NCBI GenBank assembly: GCA_023512015.1
Contig: JAIMAI010000005.1
Span: forward strand, 24,881 to 88,880
From: Acidothermus sp.
Lineage (GTDB): Bacteria > Actinomycetota > Actinomycetes > Acidothermales > Acidothermaceae
Length of the DNA stretch: 64,000 bases
Direction: 5' to 3'
Shown here: in pieces, positions 1 through 11,882 of the stretch
How positions within the stretch are numbered: the stretch's first letter is position 1
Layout: each line of letters starts with the position of its first letter
Notes under the pieces: model-generated
Told to the model about the DNA's origin: nothing
The model's database searches: none
What the model saw: only the letters and a program-made list of their open reading frames with translations
Position numbers and translations under genes: made by a program

Positions 1-432
1 GGAGGTGTCCTCGACGGCCAGCACCCGCCGTCCGGCGACGTCTGGGCCCTCGATCCGCCGCTGCAGGCCGTGGGTTTTCGCTTCTTTGCGGACGACGAAA
101 CCGTCGAGGCTGCGGCCCCGGGCGGCGGCGGCGTGGAGCATGGCGGTGGCGACCGGATCGGCGCCGAGGGTGAGCCCGCCCACGGCGTCGAACTCCCAGT
201 CGGCGGTGAGGTCGAGCAGCACGGATCCGACCAAGGGAGCCGCGACGCCGTCCAAGGTGACGCGCCGCAAGTCGATGTAGAAATCCGCCCGGCGTCCGGA
301 GCTCAAGACCACGGGCCCGCGTACGACCGCCTTCATGAGAATTTCCTCGCGAAGCCGGGACCACTCCGGGGTGCGGCGGAAGGCGACGGTTGGATCCCCG
401 GTACTCGAAGCGTCGGCGGCGCTGGTCTGCAT
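1..432 (-). CDS. pyrE: Orotate phosphoribosyltransferase, partial (C-terminus beyond window start)
   Basis: Minus-strand translation MQTSAADASS...VVLSSGRRADFYIDLRRVTLDG...GGLTLGADPVATAMLHAAA...LDGFVVRKEAKTHGLQRRIEGPDVAGRRVLAVEDTS, including the PRPP-binding VLAVEDTS motif. Confidence 0.88.
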   Translation of the reverse strand, partial: MQTSAADASSTGDPTVAFRRTPEWSRLREEILMKAVVRGPVVLSSGRRADFYIDLRRVTLDGVAAPLVGSVLLDLTADWEFDAVGGLTLGADPVATAMLHAAAARGRSLDGFVVRKEAKTHGLQRRIEGPDVAGRRVLAVEDTS

Positions 433-511
433 CACGGGCCGAGCGTAACCGGGGAGCGGCGGCTCGGCGTTCCCGGCCGCCGCGAATCGGTCCGGAAGGC
501 GCCCGGTTCGC

Positions 512-1261
512 TCAGTCGCGGAAGAGCCGGCCGTACACCGAGACGGGCAGGAATCTCCCGATCGCCGCGACCAATCGGTACTGCCACCCGGGGATACTCA
601 CCGTCCTGCCGCGCGCGAGGTCTGCCAGACAGGCTTCCACGACCTGGCTCGGTTCCAGCCAGAAGAGCCGCGGTGCCCGACGGACGTCGATGTTCGCCCG
701 CTGGTGGAATTCGGTCCGTACCAGGCCGGGGCAGAGCGCGATCGCGCGCACCCCGGTGCCGGTCAGCTCCAGGGAAAGCGCTTGGCTGAAACGGAGCGCC
801 CACGCCTTGATGGCGCCGTAGCTGTTGTAGGGGAGGATTCCGGCGATGCTCGACACGGTGATGATCGCCCCGGTGTTCCGTTCGAGCATTCCCGGCAGCG
901 CTGCTTTCGTGAGCCGAAGCGGCGCCCTGATCATGACGTCGACGGCGCGTATTTCGTCGTCCAACGCCGAGTGACGGAAATCCGCGCCGATACCGAAACC
1001 TGCGTTGTTGACGAGCACATCGATCGGGCGTGCGGGGTCGGTGAGCCGGTCGGCAACACGCTCGACGTCCGCGACGCAGGCGAGATCGGCTTGGAGGACC
1101 TCGACGTCGACGTTGGTCCGGGCGCGCAGATCGGCAGCGAGAGTCTCGAGCCGGGCGGCGTCTCGGGCGACCAGCACGAGGTCGTGGCGCAGACCCGCGT
1201 AGCGGACGGCGAAGGCGCGGCCGATCCCCGAGCTCGCACCAGTGATCAGGACCCGGCTCAT
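512..1261 (-). CDS. SDR family short-chain dehydrogenase/reductase
   Basis: MSRVLITGASSGIGRAFA (TGxxxGIG), NNAGFG, YNSYGAIKA (YxxxK); GGAGG RBS before the ATG at 1261. Confidence 0.92.
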   Translation of the reverse strand: MSRVLITGASSGIGRAFAVRYAGLRHDLVLVARDAARLETLAADLRARTNVDVEVLQADLACVADVERVADRLTDPARPIDVLVNNAGFGIGADFRHSALDDEIRAVDVMIRAPLRLTKAALPGMLERNTGAIITVSSIAGILPYNSYGAIKAWALRFSQALSLELTGTGVRAIALCPGLVRTEFHQRANIDVRRAPRLFWLEPSQVVEACLADLARGRTVSIPGWQYRLVAAIGRFLPVSVYGRLFRD

Positions 1262-1305
1262 CGATCCTCCTGAGGCTGCCTGGGTCGCGTGTCTACGCTG
1301 GCACC

Positions 1306-2466
1306 ATGCCACGCGACCCGCTCGTCCCGCACTTGCGGGAACTCGGTACGACGATATTCGCCGAGATGTCCGCCCTCGCGGCAGAGACGGGGTCGATCAA
1401 TCTGGGTCAGGGATTCCCGGACACCGATGGGCCTGAGGAGATCAAGCAGATCGTCGCGGACGCCGTGTGGCACGGCCCCAACCAATACCCTCCGGGAATC
1501 GGCTTCGCCGAGTTGCGGGAGGCGATAGCGACTCACCAGAAACGCTTCTACGGGTTGGATGTCGACCCTGATTCGCAGGTGCTCGTCACTGCGGGTGCCA
1601 CCGAGGCCGTGACCGCTGCCTTGCTGGCTTTGGTGGACGCCGGAGACGAAGTGATCGCGCTCGAACCGTATTACGACTCCTACGCGGCGGCGATTGCGAT
1701 GGCCCGCGGGCGACGGGTGCCGGTCACCTTGCATGCCCCGGATTTCCGGCTGGACGTGGACGCCCTGCGGGCCGCCGTCACGCCGCGCACTCGGCTCATC
1801 CTGCTGAATTCCCCGCATAACCCGACGGGGGCGGTGCTGAGCGAAGCGGAGCTGCAGGCGGTTGCCGAGGTCGCGATCGACCATGACCTGCTCGTGGTGA
1901 CCGACGAGGTATACGAGCACTTGGTGTACGAGGGGCGCCACATTCCGATCGCGACCCTTCCGGGAATGTGGGAAAGGACGGTGTCGATTTCCTCGGCGGG
2001 GAAGACGTTCGCTTTCACCGGTTGGAAGGTTGGCTGGGTCACCGGTCCGGCCGAGCTGGTCGCTGCGGTGCGCACGGTCAAGCAGTTCCTCACGTACACC
2101 AACGCCGCTCCGATGCAGCCGGGTATCGCCCGCGGGCTCGGGATGCCCGACGAGTACTACCGAACGCTGGCGGCCGACTTGGCGCGCAGACGTGACCTGC
2201 TCTCGGACGGGCTCCGCTCCGCGGGCTTCACGGTGTTTCCCTCGGCGGGAACGTATTTCGTCTCCGCCGATATCCGACCGCTCGGGTATGCAGACGGCCT
2301 GGCGTTCTGTCGCGAATTGCCGCACCGAGTCGGAGTCGTCGCCATCCCGCACGTCGTCTTCTACGACAACGTCGACGTGGGCCGACCTTTGGTGCGTTTC
2401 GCATTTTGCAAACGTGACGAGGTGTTGAGCGAAGCCGTCGAGCGGCTGCAGGGACTCGCCGGCTAG
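1306..2466 (+). CDS. Class I/II PLP-dependent aminotransferase
   Basis: INLGQGFPDTDGP, NSPHNPTGAVL, DEVYEHLVY, SSAGKTFAFTGWKVGW (PLP lysine). Confidence 0.93.
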   Translation: MPRDPLVPHLRELGTTIFAEMSALAAETGSINLGQGFPDTDGPEEIKQIVADAVWHGPNQYPPGIGFAELREAIATHQKRFYGLDVDPDSQVLVTAGATEAVTAALLALVDAGDEVIALEPYYDSYAAAIAMARGRRVPVTLHAPDFRLDVDALRAAVTPRTRLILLNSPHNPTGAVLSEAELQAVAEVAIDHDLLVVTDEVYEHLVYEGRHIPIATLPGMWERTVSISSAGKTFAFTGWKVGWVTGPAELVAAVRTVKQFLTYTNAAPMQPGIARGLGMPDEYYRTLAADLARRRDLLSDGLRSAGFTVFPSAGTYFVSADIRPLGYADGLAFCRELPHRVGVVAIPHVVFYDNVDVGRPLVRFAFCKRDEVLSEAVERLQGLAG

Positions 2467-2475
2467 GAGCGCGCG

Positions 2476-3480
2476 TTGATTGTCGTTTGTGGAGAGACCC
2501 TCATCGATCTGGCACCCGTTGGGGGGAATACTGAGGGAGCGCGGACCGTACCCGTCGGCGACGCCGACTCTGTCGCTTCCGGCGGGGAATTGTGGCGGGC
2601 GCTTCCCGGGGGAAGCCCGGCCAACGTGGCCGTGGCCCTCGCTCGACTGAAGACACAGACCGCCATGCTCGCTCGAATCTCGACGGATCCGTTCGGCCGC
2701 ATTTTGCGGGATCGATTGGTCCGCGAAGGGGTGGACCTGAGGTATGTCGTCCAAGCCGACGAACCATCGACGCTTGCCGTCGTCTCCTTCGACGACGTCG
2801 GCAATGCGAGTTACTCCTTCTACCTGGAGGGCACCGCGGATTGGCAGTGGCGGACGACGGAATTGCCGGAGGCCTTCGGGCCCGAGGTGTCGGCGATTCA
2901 TGCGGGGTCGATGGCGTTGATGCGGCCACCCGGTGGTCCTGTGCTCGAAGCGATGCTGAGTCGCGAGTCGAAATATCGAGTGATTTCGTTGGACCCGAAC
3001 GTTCGCCCGGTGCTCTGCCCCGACCCCCTGGGTTATCGGCAGGCCGTCGAGCGCTGGCTGCGTTTCGCCCACCTCGTCAGGGCGAGTGTGGACGACGTGC
3101 GGTGGCTGTATCCCGAGGCCGAACCGCGGGAGGTGGTGGAGCGCTGGCTCGAACTCGGGCCGCTGGTCGTCGTCCTCACTCTGGGCGCCGACGGCGCGTG
3201 CGGCGCCACCCGCAGCGGCGTCCGGTGTGAGGTCGGCGGTCTGCCGGTCCGGGTGGTGGACACCATCGGAGCAGGCGACACTTTCAGCGGGGCGCTCCTT
3301 CACCGGCTGGAAAAGGAAAACGCCTTGAGTGCGTCGCGCCTCGCCGGCCTCGGCGCAGATGAGTTGGAAGCCGCCATGCGTTTCGCCGTCGCGGCAGCGG
3401 CGGTCAACTGTCAACGTGCAGGCGCGGATCCGCCGCGCGAGGACGAAGTCGCCGCGCTGCTCGGCGTGCCGGGTTCTTAG
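2476..3480 (+). CDS. PfkB-family carbohydrate kinase
   Basis: [42 protein letters not shown] start. Confidence 0.9.
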   Translation: MIVVCGETLIDLAPVGGNTEGARTVPVGDADSVASGGELWRALPGGSPANVAVALARLKTQTAMLARISTDPFGRILRDRLVREGVDLRYVVQADEPSTLAVVSFDDVGNASYSFYLEGTADWQWRTTELPEAFGPEVSAIHAGSMALMRPPGGPVLEAMLSRESKYRVISLDPNVRPVLCPDPLGYRQAVERWLRFAHLVRASVDDVRWLYPEAEPREVVERWLELGPLVVVLTLGADGACGATRSGVRCEVGGLPVRVVDTIGAGDTFSGALLHRLEKENALSASRLAGLGADELEAAMRFAVAAAAVNCQRAGADPPREDEVAALLGVPGS

Positions 3481-6077
3481 GACGCCGCCACTGCCGCCGC
3501 CGGGCGAAGCTCCAGACCGCTCTTGTCGGAAGCCACGTCGATGACGACCGTGTCGCCGTCCCGCACCTCGCCGGAGAGCAGCGCCTTGGCGAGCCGGTCC
3601 CCGATGGCCGTTTGAATGAGGCGACGCAGCGGACGGGCGCCGTACACCGCGTCGTACCCGTTGATGGCCAGCCATTCTCGGGCTGCCGGGGTCACATCCA
3701 ACGTGATGCGGCGATCGGCCAGCCGTTGCTGGAAACGTGCGATCTGCAGGTCGACGATGCGCGACAGTTCCTCGGTGCCGAGGGCATTGAAGATGATGAT
3801 TTCGTCCAGCCGGTTCAGGAATTCCGGCTTGAACGTCGCCCGTACGACCGCCATCACCGATTCCCGCTTCGCGTCGTCGTCCAACGTCGGATCGATGAGG
3901 TAATTCGACCCGAGGTTGGAGGTCAAGATGAGGATGGTGTTGCGGAAATCGACGGTATGGCCTTGGCCGTCGGTGAGCCGGCCGTCGTCCAGCACCTGGA
4001 GCAGGATGTCGAAGACCTCGACGTGCGCTTTTTCGATTTCGTCGAGCAGGATGACGCAGTACGGACGCCGGCGCACCGCCTCGGTGAGCTGTCCCCCCTC
4101 CTCGTAGCCGACGTACCCCGGAGGCGCACCGATGAGGCGGGCGACCGAATGCTTCTCGGAGTATTCGCTCATATCGATGCGGACCATCGCCCGCTCGTCA
4201 TCGAAGAGGAAATCGGCCAAGGCTTTCGCCAGCTCGGTCTTCCCGACACCGGTCGGGCCGAGGAAGAGAAACGAACCGGTGGGACGATCAGGGTCGGCGA
4301 TCCCGGACCGAGCCCGGCGGACGGCGTCGGCGACGGCCCGAACCGCATGCTCCTGGCCGACGACCCGCTTGCCGAGTTCTTCCTCCATGCGGAGCAATTT
4401 GCCGATCTCCCCTTCCAGTAGCCGACCCGCGGGGATACCGGTCCACGACGACACCACCTCGGCGATGTCGTCGGGTCCGACTTCTTCCTTCACCATCGGA
4501 GTTTCCCGGCCTTCCTCGGAGGCCTGTGCCGCCGCGAGCTCACGTTCGAGGGCGGGGATCTCGGCGTACATCAAACGCGACGCGGTCTCGAAATCGCCGT
4601 CGCGTTGCGCACGCTCGGCCTGGCTGCGCAGGTCGTCGAGCTTCTGTTTGAGTTCTCCGACCCGGTTGAGCGCGGATTTCTCCCGCTCCCAGCGCGCTAT
4701 CAAGGCGTTCAGTTGCTCCTGTTTGTCGGCGAGTTCGCGGCGCAACCGTTCCAAGCGTTCCTTGCTGGCGGGATCGTCCTCGCGCGAGAGGGCCATCTCC
4801 TCCATCCGCATCCGGTCGACGACGCGGCGCAGCTCGTCGATCTCGACCGGCCAGGAGTCGATTTCCATACGCAGTCGGCTGGCCGCCTCGTCCACCAAGT
4901 CGATCGCCTTGTCCGGCAGGAAACGCCCGCTGATGAACCGATGAGACAGGGTCGCGGCGGCGACCAGGGCAGCGTCGGAGATCTGCACCTTGTGGTGGGC
5001 CTCGTAGCGGGACTTCAAGCCGCGGAGGATCCCGATGGTGTCCTCGACGGAGGGCTCACCGACGTACACCGGCTGGAAGCGCCGCTCCAACGCGGGATCC
5101 TTCTCGATCCGCTCCCGATATTCGTCGAGAGTGGTCGCGCCGACCATCCGCAGCTCGCCTCTGGCGAGCATCGGTTTGAGCATGTTCCCTGCGTCCATCG
5201 CCCCTTCAGCGGCGCCCGCTCCGACCACCGTGTGCAGTTCGTCGATGAACGTGATGATTTGGCCGTTGGACTCCTTGATTTCGTTGAGTACGGCCTTGAG
5301 GCGTTCCTCGAATTCGCCGCGGTATTTCGCCCCGGCGACCATCGCCCCGAGGTCGAGTGCCACGAGACGCTTGCCGCGCAACGACTCGGGAACGTCGCCG
5401 GCCACGATCCGCTGAGCCAGTCCTTCGACAATTGCCGTCTTCCCGACCCCAGGCTCCCCGATCAATACCGGATTGTTCTTCGTCCGCCGCGACAAAACCT
5501 GGATCACCCGCCGGATTTCCGCGTCCCGTCCGATGATGGGATCGAGCTGGCCCTTGCGGGCTTTCTCGGTGAGGTCGACTCCGTATTTCTCCAGCGCCTG
5601 GTAGGTGGATTCCGGATCGGGGCTGGTCACCCGCGCGTGCCCGCGCACCTTCTCGAAGGCCGCCAGCAGGTTCTCCGGAGTGGCACCGTGACGGCGGAGC
5701 AAGGAGGCAACCGTGCCACCTTCCCGCGCGATCCCCACCAGCAGGTGCTCGGTGGAGACGTATTCGTCACCGAGATCGGTAGCTTCCCGTGCCGCCGCAT
5801 TCAAGACCTGGATGGAAGGGCGGTCCAAGCCCGGCGGAGCGACGGTCGCACCGGTGGCTCTCGGCAGGCGGTCGAGGATTTCGCGGAGTTCGGCGCGAAC
5901 CGTTGCCGGATTGGCGCCGACAGCCCGCAGCAGCGGGGCGGCGGTGCCGTCGGACTGGGAGAGCAGCGCATCGAGGATGTGTGCCGGTTCCACGTGCGGA
6001 TGACCGGCGTCGGCTGCCGCCCGCGCCGCCTCGGTCAGTGCTTCCTGGCTCTTCGTCGTCAGCTTGTAACCGTCCAT
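3477..6077 (-). CDS. clpB: ATP-dependent chaperone ClpB
   Basis: Two Walker A motifs ([26 protein letters not shown]), Clp N domain, coiled-coil middle domain; start overlaps the hspR stop (TGATG). Confidence 0.97.
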   Translation of the reverse strand: MDGYKLTTKSQEALTEAARAAADAGHPHVEPAHILDALLSQSDGTAAPLLRAVGANPATVRAELREILDRLPRATGATVAPPGLDRPSIQVLNAAAREATDLGDEYVSTEHLLVGIAREGGTVASLLRRHGATPENLLAAFEKVRGHARVTSPDPESTYQALEKYGVDLTEKARKGQLDPIIGRDAEIRRVIQVLSRRTKNNPVLIGEPGVGKTAIVEGLAQRIVAGDVPESLRGKRLVALDLGAMVAGAKYRGEFEERLKAVLNEIKESNGQIITFIDELHTVVGAGAAEGAMDAGNMLKPMLARGELRMVGATTLDEYRERIEKDPALERRFQPVYVGEPSVEDTIGILRGLKSRYEAHHKVQISDAALVAAATLSHRFISGRFLPDKAIDLVDEAASRLRMEIDSWPVEIDELRRVVDRMRMEEMALSREDDPASKERLERLRRELADKQEQLNALIARWEREKSALNRVGELKQKLDDLRSQAERAQRDGDFETASRLMYAEIPALERELAAAQASEEGRETPMVKEEVGPDDIAEVVSSWTGIPAGRLLEGEIGKLLRMEEELGKRVVGQEHAVRAVADAVRRARSGIADPDRPTGSFLFLGPTGVGKTELAKALADFLFDDERAMVRIDMSEYSEKHSVARLIGAPPGYVGYEEGGQLTEAVRRRPYCVILLDEIEKAHVEVFDILLQVLDDGRLTDGQGHTVDFRNTILILTSNLGSNYLIDPTLDDDAKRESVMAVVRATFKPEFLNRLDEIIIFNALGTEELSRIVDLQIARFQQRLADRRITLDVTPAAREWLAINGYDAVYGARPLRRLIQTAIGDRLAKALLSGEVRDGDTVVIDVASDKSGLELRPAAAVAAS

Positions 6078-6634
6078 CAGCGTCCTCCTCCCCCGATGGT
6101 CTGCGGGTTGGTGGGGGTGGGCTCACGAGACCCGCCCTCGGGTTGTTCGTCGCGCCGAGACGCCGGGGTGTCGACCAGGATCTCGGCGGTGATGACGTCC
6201 GCCTCGTTCACCGCGGATGCTGCTGCCGTCGTCCACGCGGGTTTCCACGCCAGCACCATCGCGCGGGAACGGGGACGAGGCACGAGCTCACGGCGGTAGC
6301 TCGCGTGCACGGCCGCGACTTCGTCGACCACTCGCGCCTCGGCGGCCTCCAATGCGACCTGCAGCTCCACGATTTGGCGGCGTAATGCGTTCACCTCGTT
6401 TTCGAGTTCGAGTATCCGTTTGATACCCGCAAGATTTATCCCCTCCTGAGAAAGCTTCTGCACCTCACGGAGTTGGCGAATGTCGCGGGCCGAGTACCGC
6501 CGACCCCGGCCGCTGGTTCGACCCGGGGAGACCAAACCCAGTCGGTCGTAGGCGCGTAGCGTTTGCGGGTGCAGACCGGCGAGCTGAGCCGCAACGGAAA
6601 TGACGAAGACGGGCGTGGTGTCGTCGTCCAGCAT
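6077..6634 (-). CDS. hspR: MerR-family heat shock repressor HspR
   Basis: [43 protein letters not shown]; follows dnaJ. Confidence 0.94.
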   Translation of the reverse strand: MLDDDTTPVFVISVAAQLAGLHPQTLRAYDRLGLVSPGRTSGRGRRYSARDIRQLREVQKLSQEGINLAGIKRILELENEVNALRRQIVELQVALEAAEARVVDEVAAVHASYRRELVPRPRSRAMVLAWKPAWTTAAASAVNEADVITAEILVDTPASRRDEQPEGGSREPTPTNPQTIGGGGR

Positions 6635-7777
6635 TCATCGGCCTCCTACCAGCAAATGTGCGCGCGGGTTCTCGTCTTTGGTGGCGGCCTGATAGGCCTC
6701 CAGTGCTTCTCTTGCCGCGCTCGACAACTTGTGGGGGACGACGACCTCGACGGTCACCAAGAGGTCGCCCCGCGACCCGTCGCGGCGTGGCGCACCCTTA
6801 CCGCGAACCCGTAGCACGCGGCCGCTGGAGGTGCCGGGTGGCAGCTTCACGGTGACGGGTCCGTCGAGAGTCGGGACTTCTATCGCGGCACCCAGAGCGG
6901 CTTCGGGGAAGGTGACCGGAACGGTGACCGTCAGGTTCGGACCCGATCGCCCGAAAATAGGGTGAGGCCGCACGTGCACGAGGACCAGAAGGTCTCCTGC
7001 CGGCCCCCCGTTCTCTCCGGGAGCACCGCGTCCCTTCAAGCGGATGCGTTGTCCATCCTCGACTCCGGCCGGGATGCGCACCTGAATGCTGCGGACGCTG
7101 GTGGCCCGCCCGCTGCCGTGGCAACTCGGGCACGGGTCGTCGACGACAAGCCCGCGGCCACGGCATTCGCGACACGGTTCGGAGAACGCAAACCCCCCTG
7201 CGCTTCGGGAAACCATTCCGGTACCGGAGCAGGCCGGGCAGACGCGCGGCACCGTGCCGGCGCGTGCGCCGGTTCCGCGGCACGACGGGCACGGGCCGGG
7301 ACTGGTCAGTCGAATCGGTACGGTGACGCCGCGAATCGCGTCGACGAAATCGATGGTGATTTCCGTCTCGACGTCCGCGCCTCTTCGCGGCTGTGCCCGG
7401 CGCGTGCGCCCTCCGAAGATTCCGCCGAGGATGTCGCCCAGTCCCCCCGTCTGGAATCCTCCCAAGAGGTCGCCGAGGTCGAACGGAAATCCTCCGCCCG
7501 TTCCGGTTCCGGCTCCGGTGGGGATGCGGAAACCGCCGCTTCCGAATAGGGAACGTGCTTCGTCGTACTCCTTGCGGCGTTTTTCGTCGGAGAGGACGTC
7601 GTACGCCTCCGATATCTCCTTGAACCGTTCCTCGGCTTTGGGATCTCCTTTGTTCGCATCGGGGTGATATTGCCGGGCGAGCTTCCGGTACGCCTTCTTT
7701 ATCTCCGCGGTCGATGCGTCCTTGGGGACGCCGAGGATTTTGTAGTAGTCCTTTTCGATGAAGTCGCGCGTGCTCAT
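6635..7777 (-). CDS. dnaJ: Chaperone DnaJ
   Basis: J domain [13 protein letters not shown]...HPDANKGD; Gly-rich region; four CxxCxGxG-type zinc motifs. Confidence 0.96.
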   Translation of the reverse strand: MSTRDFIEKDYYKILGVPKDASTAEIKKAYRKLARQYHPDANKGDPKAEERFKEISEAYDVLSDEKRRKEYDEARSLFGSGGFRIPTGAGTGTGGGFPFDLGDLLGGFQTGGLGDILGGIFGGRTRRAQPRRGADVETEITIDFVDAIRGVTVPIRLTSPGPCPSCRGTGARAGTVPRVCPACSGTGMVSRSAGGFAFSEPCRECRGRGLVVDDPCPSCHGSGRATSVRSIQVRIPAGVEDGQRIRLKGRGAPGENGGPAGDLLVLVHVRPHPIFGRSGPNLTVTVPVTFPEAALGAAIEVPTLDGPVTVKLPPGTSSGRVLRVRGKGAPRRDGSRGDLLVTVEVVVPHKLSSAAREALEAYQAATKDENPRAHLLVGGR

Positions 7778-7896
7778 GCGTCACGTCGGACGCACGGACC
7801 CTGCGTGGCCATCGGCGTCCCCTCCTCCCTTCCCAGAGATCACCGCTGCGAGTACTCCTGTCGCCGTCCGTTCGGCGGGCCGCACGTCCTCTTGGC

Positions 7897-8597
7897 TCAG
7901 GTTTCTTGCCCTTCCGACAAGGGTTGCTGCGTGTTCGGCTCGCCGCCGGACGCAGGCGATCCGCCGGTGGCGGGCGACTCGCTGCCGCCCTGCGGGGCCT
8001 CCGGCAAGGCGACCGTCGGCTCGGCGACCGCGACGCGCGCCGGACGGACCAGCAGGCCCGCGTAGGTGTACCCGGGCGCGAAGACCTCCACCACGGTCGG
8101 TTGGGAAACCTCGTCGGAGTACGAATGCATCAACGCTTCGTGGCGGGTCGGGTCGAACGGATCGCCTACGTCGCCGAAGGCGACGAGACCCAACTTGGCC
8201 ACCGCCGCCTCGAGGGCTTCCGCGACCTGCTTGAACCCGCCTTCGAGCTCGCCATGCGCTCGGGCACGCCCGATGTCGTCGAGTACCGGTAGCAGGGCAG
8301 AGAGGGCGTCTGCGACCGCGCGATCGCGGACCAACGCTCGGTCCCGTTCTACCCGCTTCCGGTAGTTGGCGTATTCCGCCTGCAAACGTTGGAGATCCGA
8401 GGTTCGTTCCGCGACCAGAGCTTGGAGCCTGGCGTTCTCCGCGCGCAGTTCTTCCCCCTCCTTGCCGTCGGTGGGTGGCATCTGCGACTCGGTGGACGGC
8501 GGACTCGATCCGGCCGCCGGAGTTCCGGGGACGGCCCCTGCGACCGGATCGAAACGTACCCGCCGCTTGTCACGCACCACGGGTTGCTCGTGTTCGG

Positions 8598-8601
<4 letters not shown>
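7897..8601 (-). CDS. grpE: Nucleotide exchange factor GrpE
   Basis: [24 protein letters not shown]... and [11 protein letters not shown]...[21 protein letters not shown]; overlaps the dnaK stop. Confidence 0.95.
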
Positions 8602-10445
<1,844 letters not shown>

Positions 10446-10462
10446 GGATGCTCCCTCCAAAG

Positions 10463-10481
10463 TTGAGTCGTCTCGACTCAT
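10463..10481 (-). promoter_or_regulatory. HAIR-like HspR operator upstream of dnaK
   Basis: TTGAGT-CGTCTCG-ACTCAT; compare HAIR consensus CTTGAGT-N7-ACTCAAG; 18 bp upstream of the dnaK ATG. Confidence 0.85.
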
Positions 10482-10520
10482 ATTATGTGAGCCAGCCCGT
10501 TCATCAAACAGATCTTTTTC

Positions 10521-11759
10521 TTGATTTCGAGGCCTGGCAGGCCGCTCCCGTCGGTGATCGCCTCTACAGTCGAGACCGTGGCTCCGGGCCCCCGTACCCC
10601 GACCGCCCGCCTAGACGGGGCCTACCAGGCGGCGACCCAGCTCGCCCGGGTGCGGCCAGCCGACGGAACGCGGCGACCGTCTTCCCTGCGGCTCCTTGCC
10701 CTCACCGCCTCCGCATACGCGATCACTACGGTCCTGCTCGGCGTCGCCGCGGTATTCGTGCTCACCCGACCCATCACTCCGGTGCTCAGTTGGATCGCAG
10801 CAGTGGCAATCGCCGCGCTCGCGCTGCGCACGGCGCCGTGGCCGCCGTCCCGGCGACAGCTCCGCTTGGCCGAACCGGCGGTTGCTCCCCGGCTCTTCGC
10901 CGCTCTCGCCGAACTGTGCAAACACACGGGGCTTCCGGACGTCGATCAGGTGGCCGTCGTTTTCGACGATCTCATCGACCTACGCACCTTTGGATGGGCG
11001 AACCGGCGGGTATTGATCCTCGGCTTGCCGCGCTGGGCGGCCTCCACCCCGGAGGAGCGAGGCTGCATCCTCGTCCACCACCTCGCGCACGGATGGTCCC
11101 CCCGGCAGCCGGGATGGCCTCCCGACCCTCGCGGGAATCGCTGGATCCGCTGCGCGCAGGCCGGCATCGCCCGGTGGTGTCACGCCATGCGGCCGCTGAC
11201 TCCCCAGGAGGTGGCGCGTCCGCGTCGCGGCGCAGGCCCCGGCCCGCGCCGATCGACGTTCACCTTGACCGTGACCAACGCTCTCGTGACGCTTCCGTAT
11301 CGCTTGACCTGTCGCTGGCGGGAAGCGCTCGAAGCGGAGATCGTTTGCTGCGCCCAGGCTGCCGATCATGCGGCGGACGCGTTGACGGCTCGTCTGCTGG
11401 GGGCGGAGCGCACGGCACGCTGGCTGCGCAGTTATCGCTGGCGGGACGACCTTCGCCGGTGGCTGCGCCGGCAGGCCGAACGCGACGTCGAGCCGGACCT
11501 GGCCGAATTGTCCGTCCTCGCGCAGCGTTGGCGTGCCGCCGCAGAGGGAGACGGTGCTTCGGCAGATCGCGCGGACGAACTCCACGCCGCCACCGTCTTG
11601 CGGTTGGACGCCGTTGGCGTATCGGGGGGTGCCTCGGCTTCGGAGGAGAAACCCGACCTCGAGCAGATTCTCGCTGCGCTGGATGCGTGGACGATCGAGG
11701 AACTTCGCGCTGCTTACCGGGGCGGCATTTCGCGGCGAGCCGTACGGCTCCCCCGATGA
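10521..11759 (+). CDS. Membrane protein resembling M48 peptidases with degenerate zinc motif (start uncertain; GTG at 10578 possible)
   Basis: TM segments, [30 protein letters not shown] (HHxxH instead of HExxH), [14 protein letters not shown]. Confidence 0.6.
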   Translation: MISRPGRPLPSVIASTVETVAPGPRTPTARLDGAYQAATQLARVRPADGTRRPSSLRLLALTASAYAITTVLLGVAAVFVLTRPITPVLSWIAAVAIAALALRTAPWPPSRRQLRLAEPAVAPRLFAALAELCKHTGLPDVDQVAVVFDDLIDLRTFGWANRRVLILGLPRWAASTPEERGCILVHHLAHGWSPRQPGWPPDPRGNRWIRCAQAGIARWCHAMRPLTPQEVARPRRGAGPGPRRSTFTLTVTNALVTLPYRLTCRWREALEAEIVCCAQAADHAADALTARLLGAERTARWLRSYRWRDDLRRWLRRQAERDVEPDLAELSVLAQRWRAAAEGDGASADRADELHAATVLRLDAVGVSGGASASEEKPDLEQILAALDAWTIEELRAAYRGGISRRAVRLPR

Positions 11760-11882
11760 CGGCTGTTCCGTTCCCGACGCGGGTGTCGGAGCGGGGACAC
11801 GCGGGCGACCTACCGCCGCGGCCGCGGATCTGCGGCACGATGACCGGGACGGCATGTGGCGACGTACGCCGAGGAGGCCCTC

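Noticed and set aside
1258-3675. 805-aa minus-strand ORF
   Set aside because: Antisense to the aminotransferase and PfkB genes; composition is a high-GC shadow frame and no domains are recognisable.
4605-6299. 564-aa plus-strand ORF
   Set aside because: Antisense shadow of clpB/hspR.
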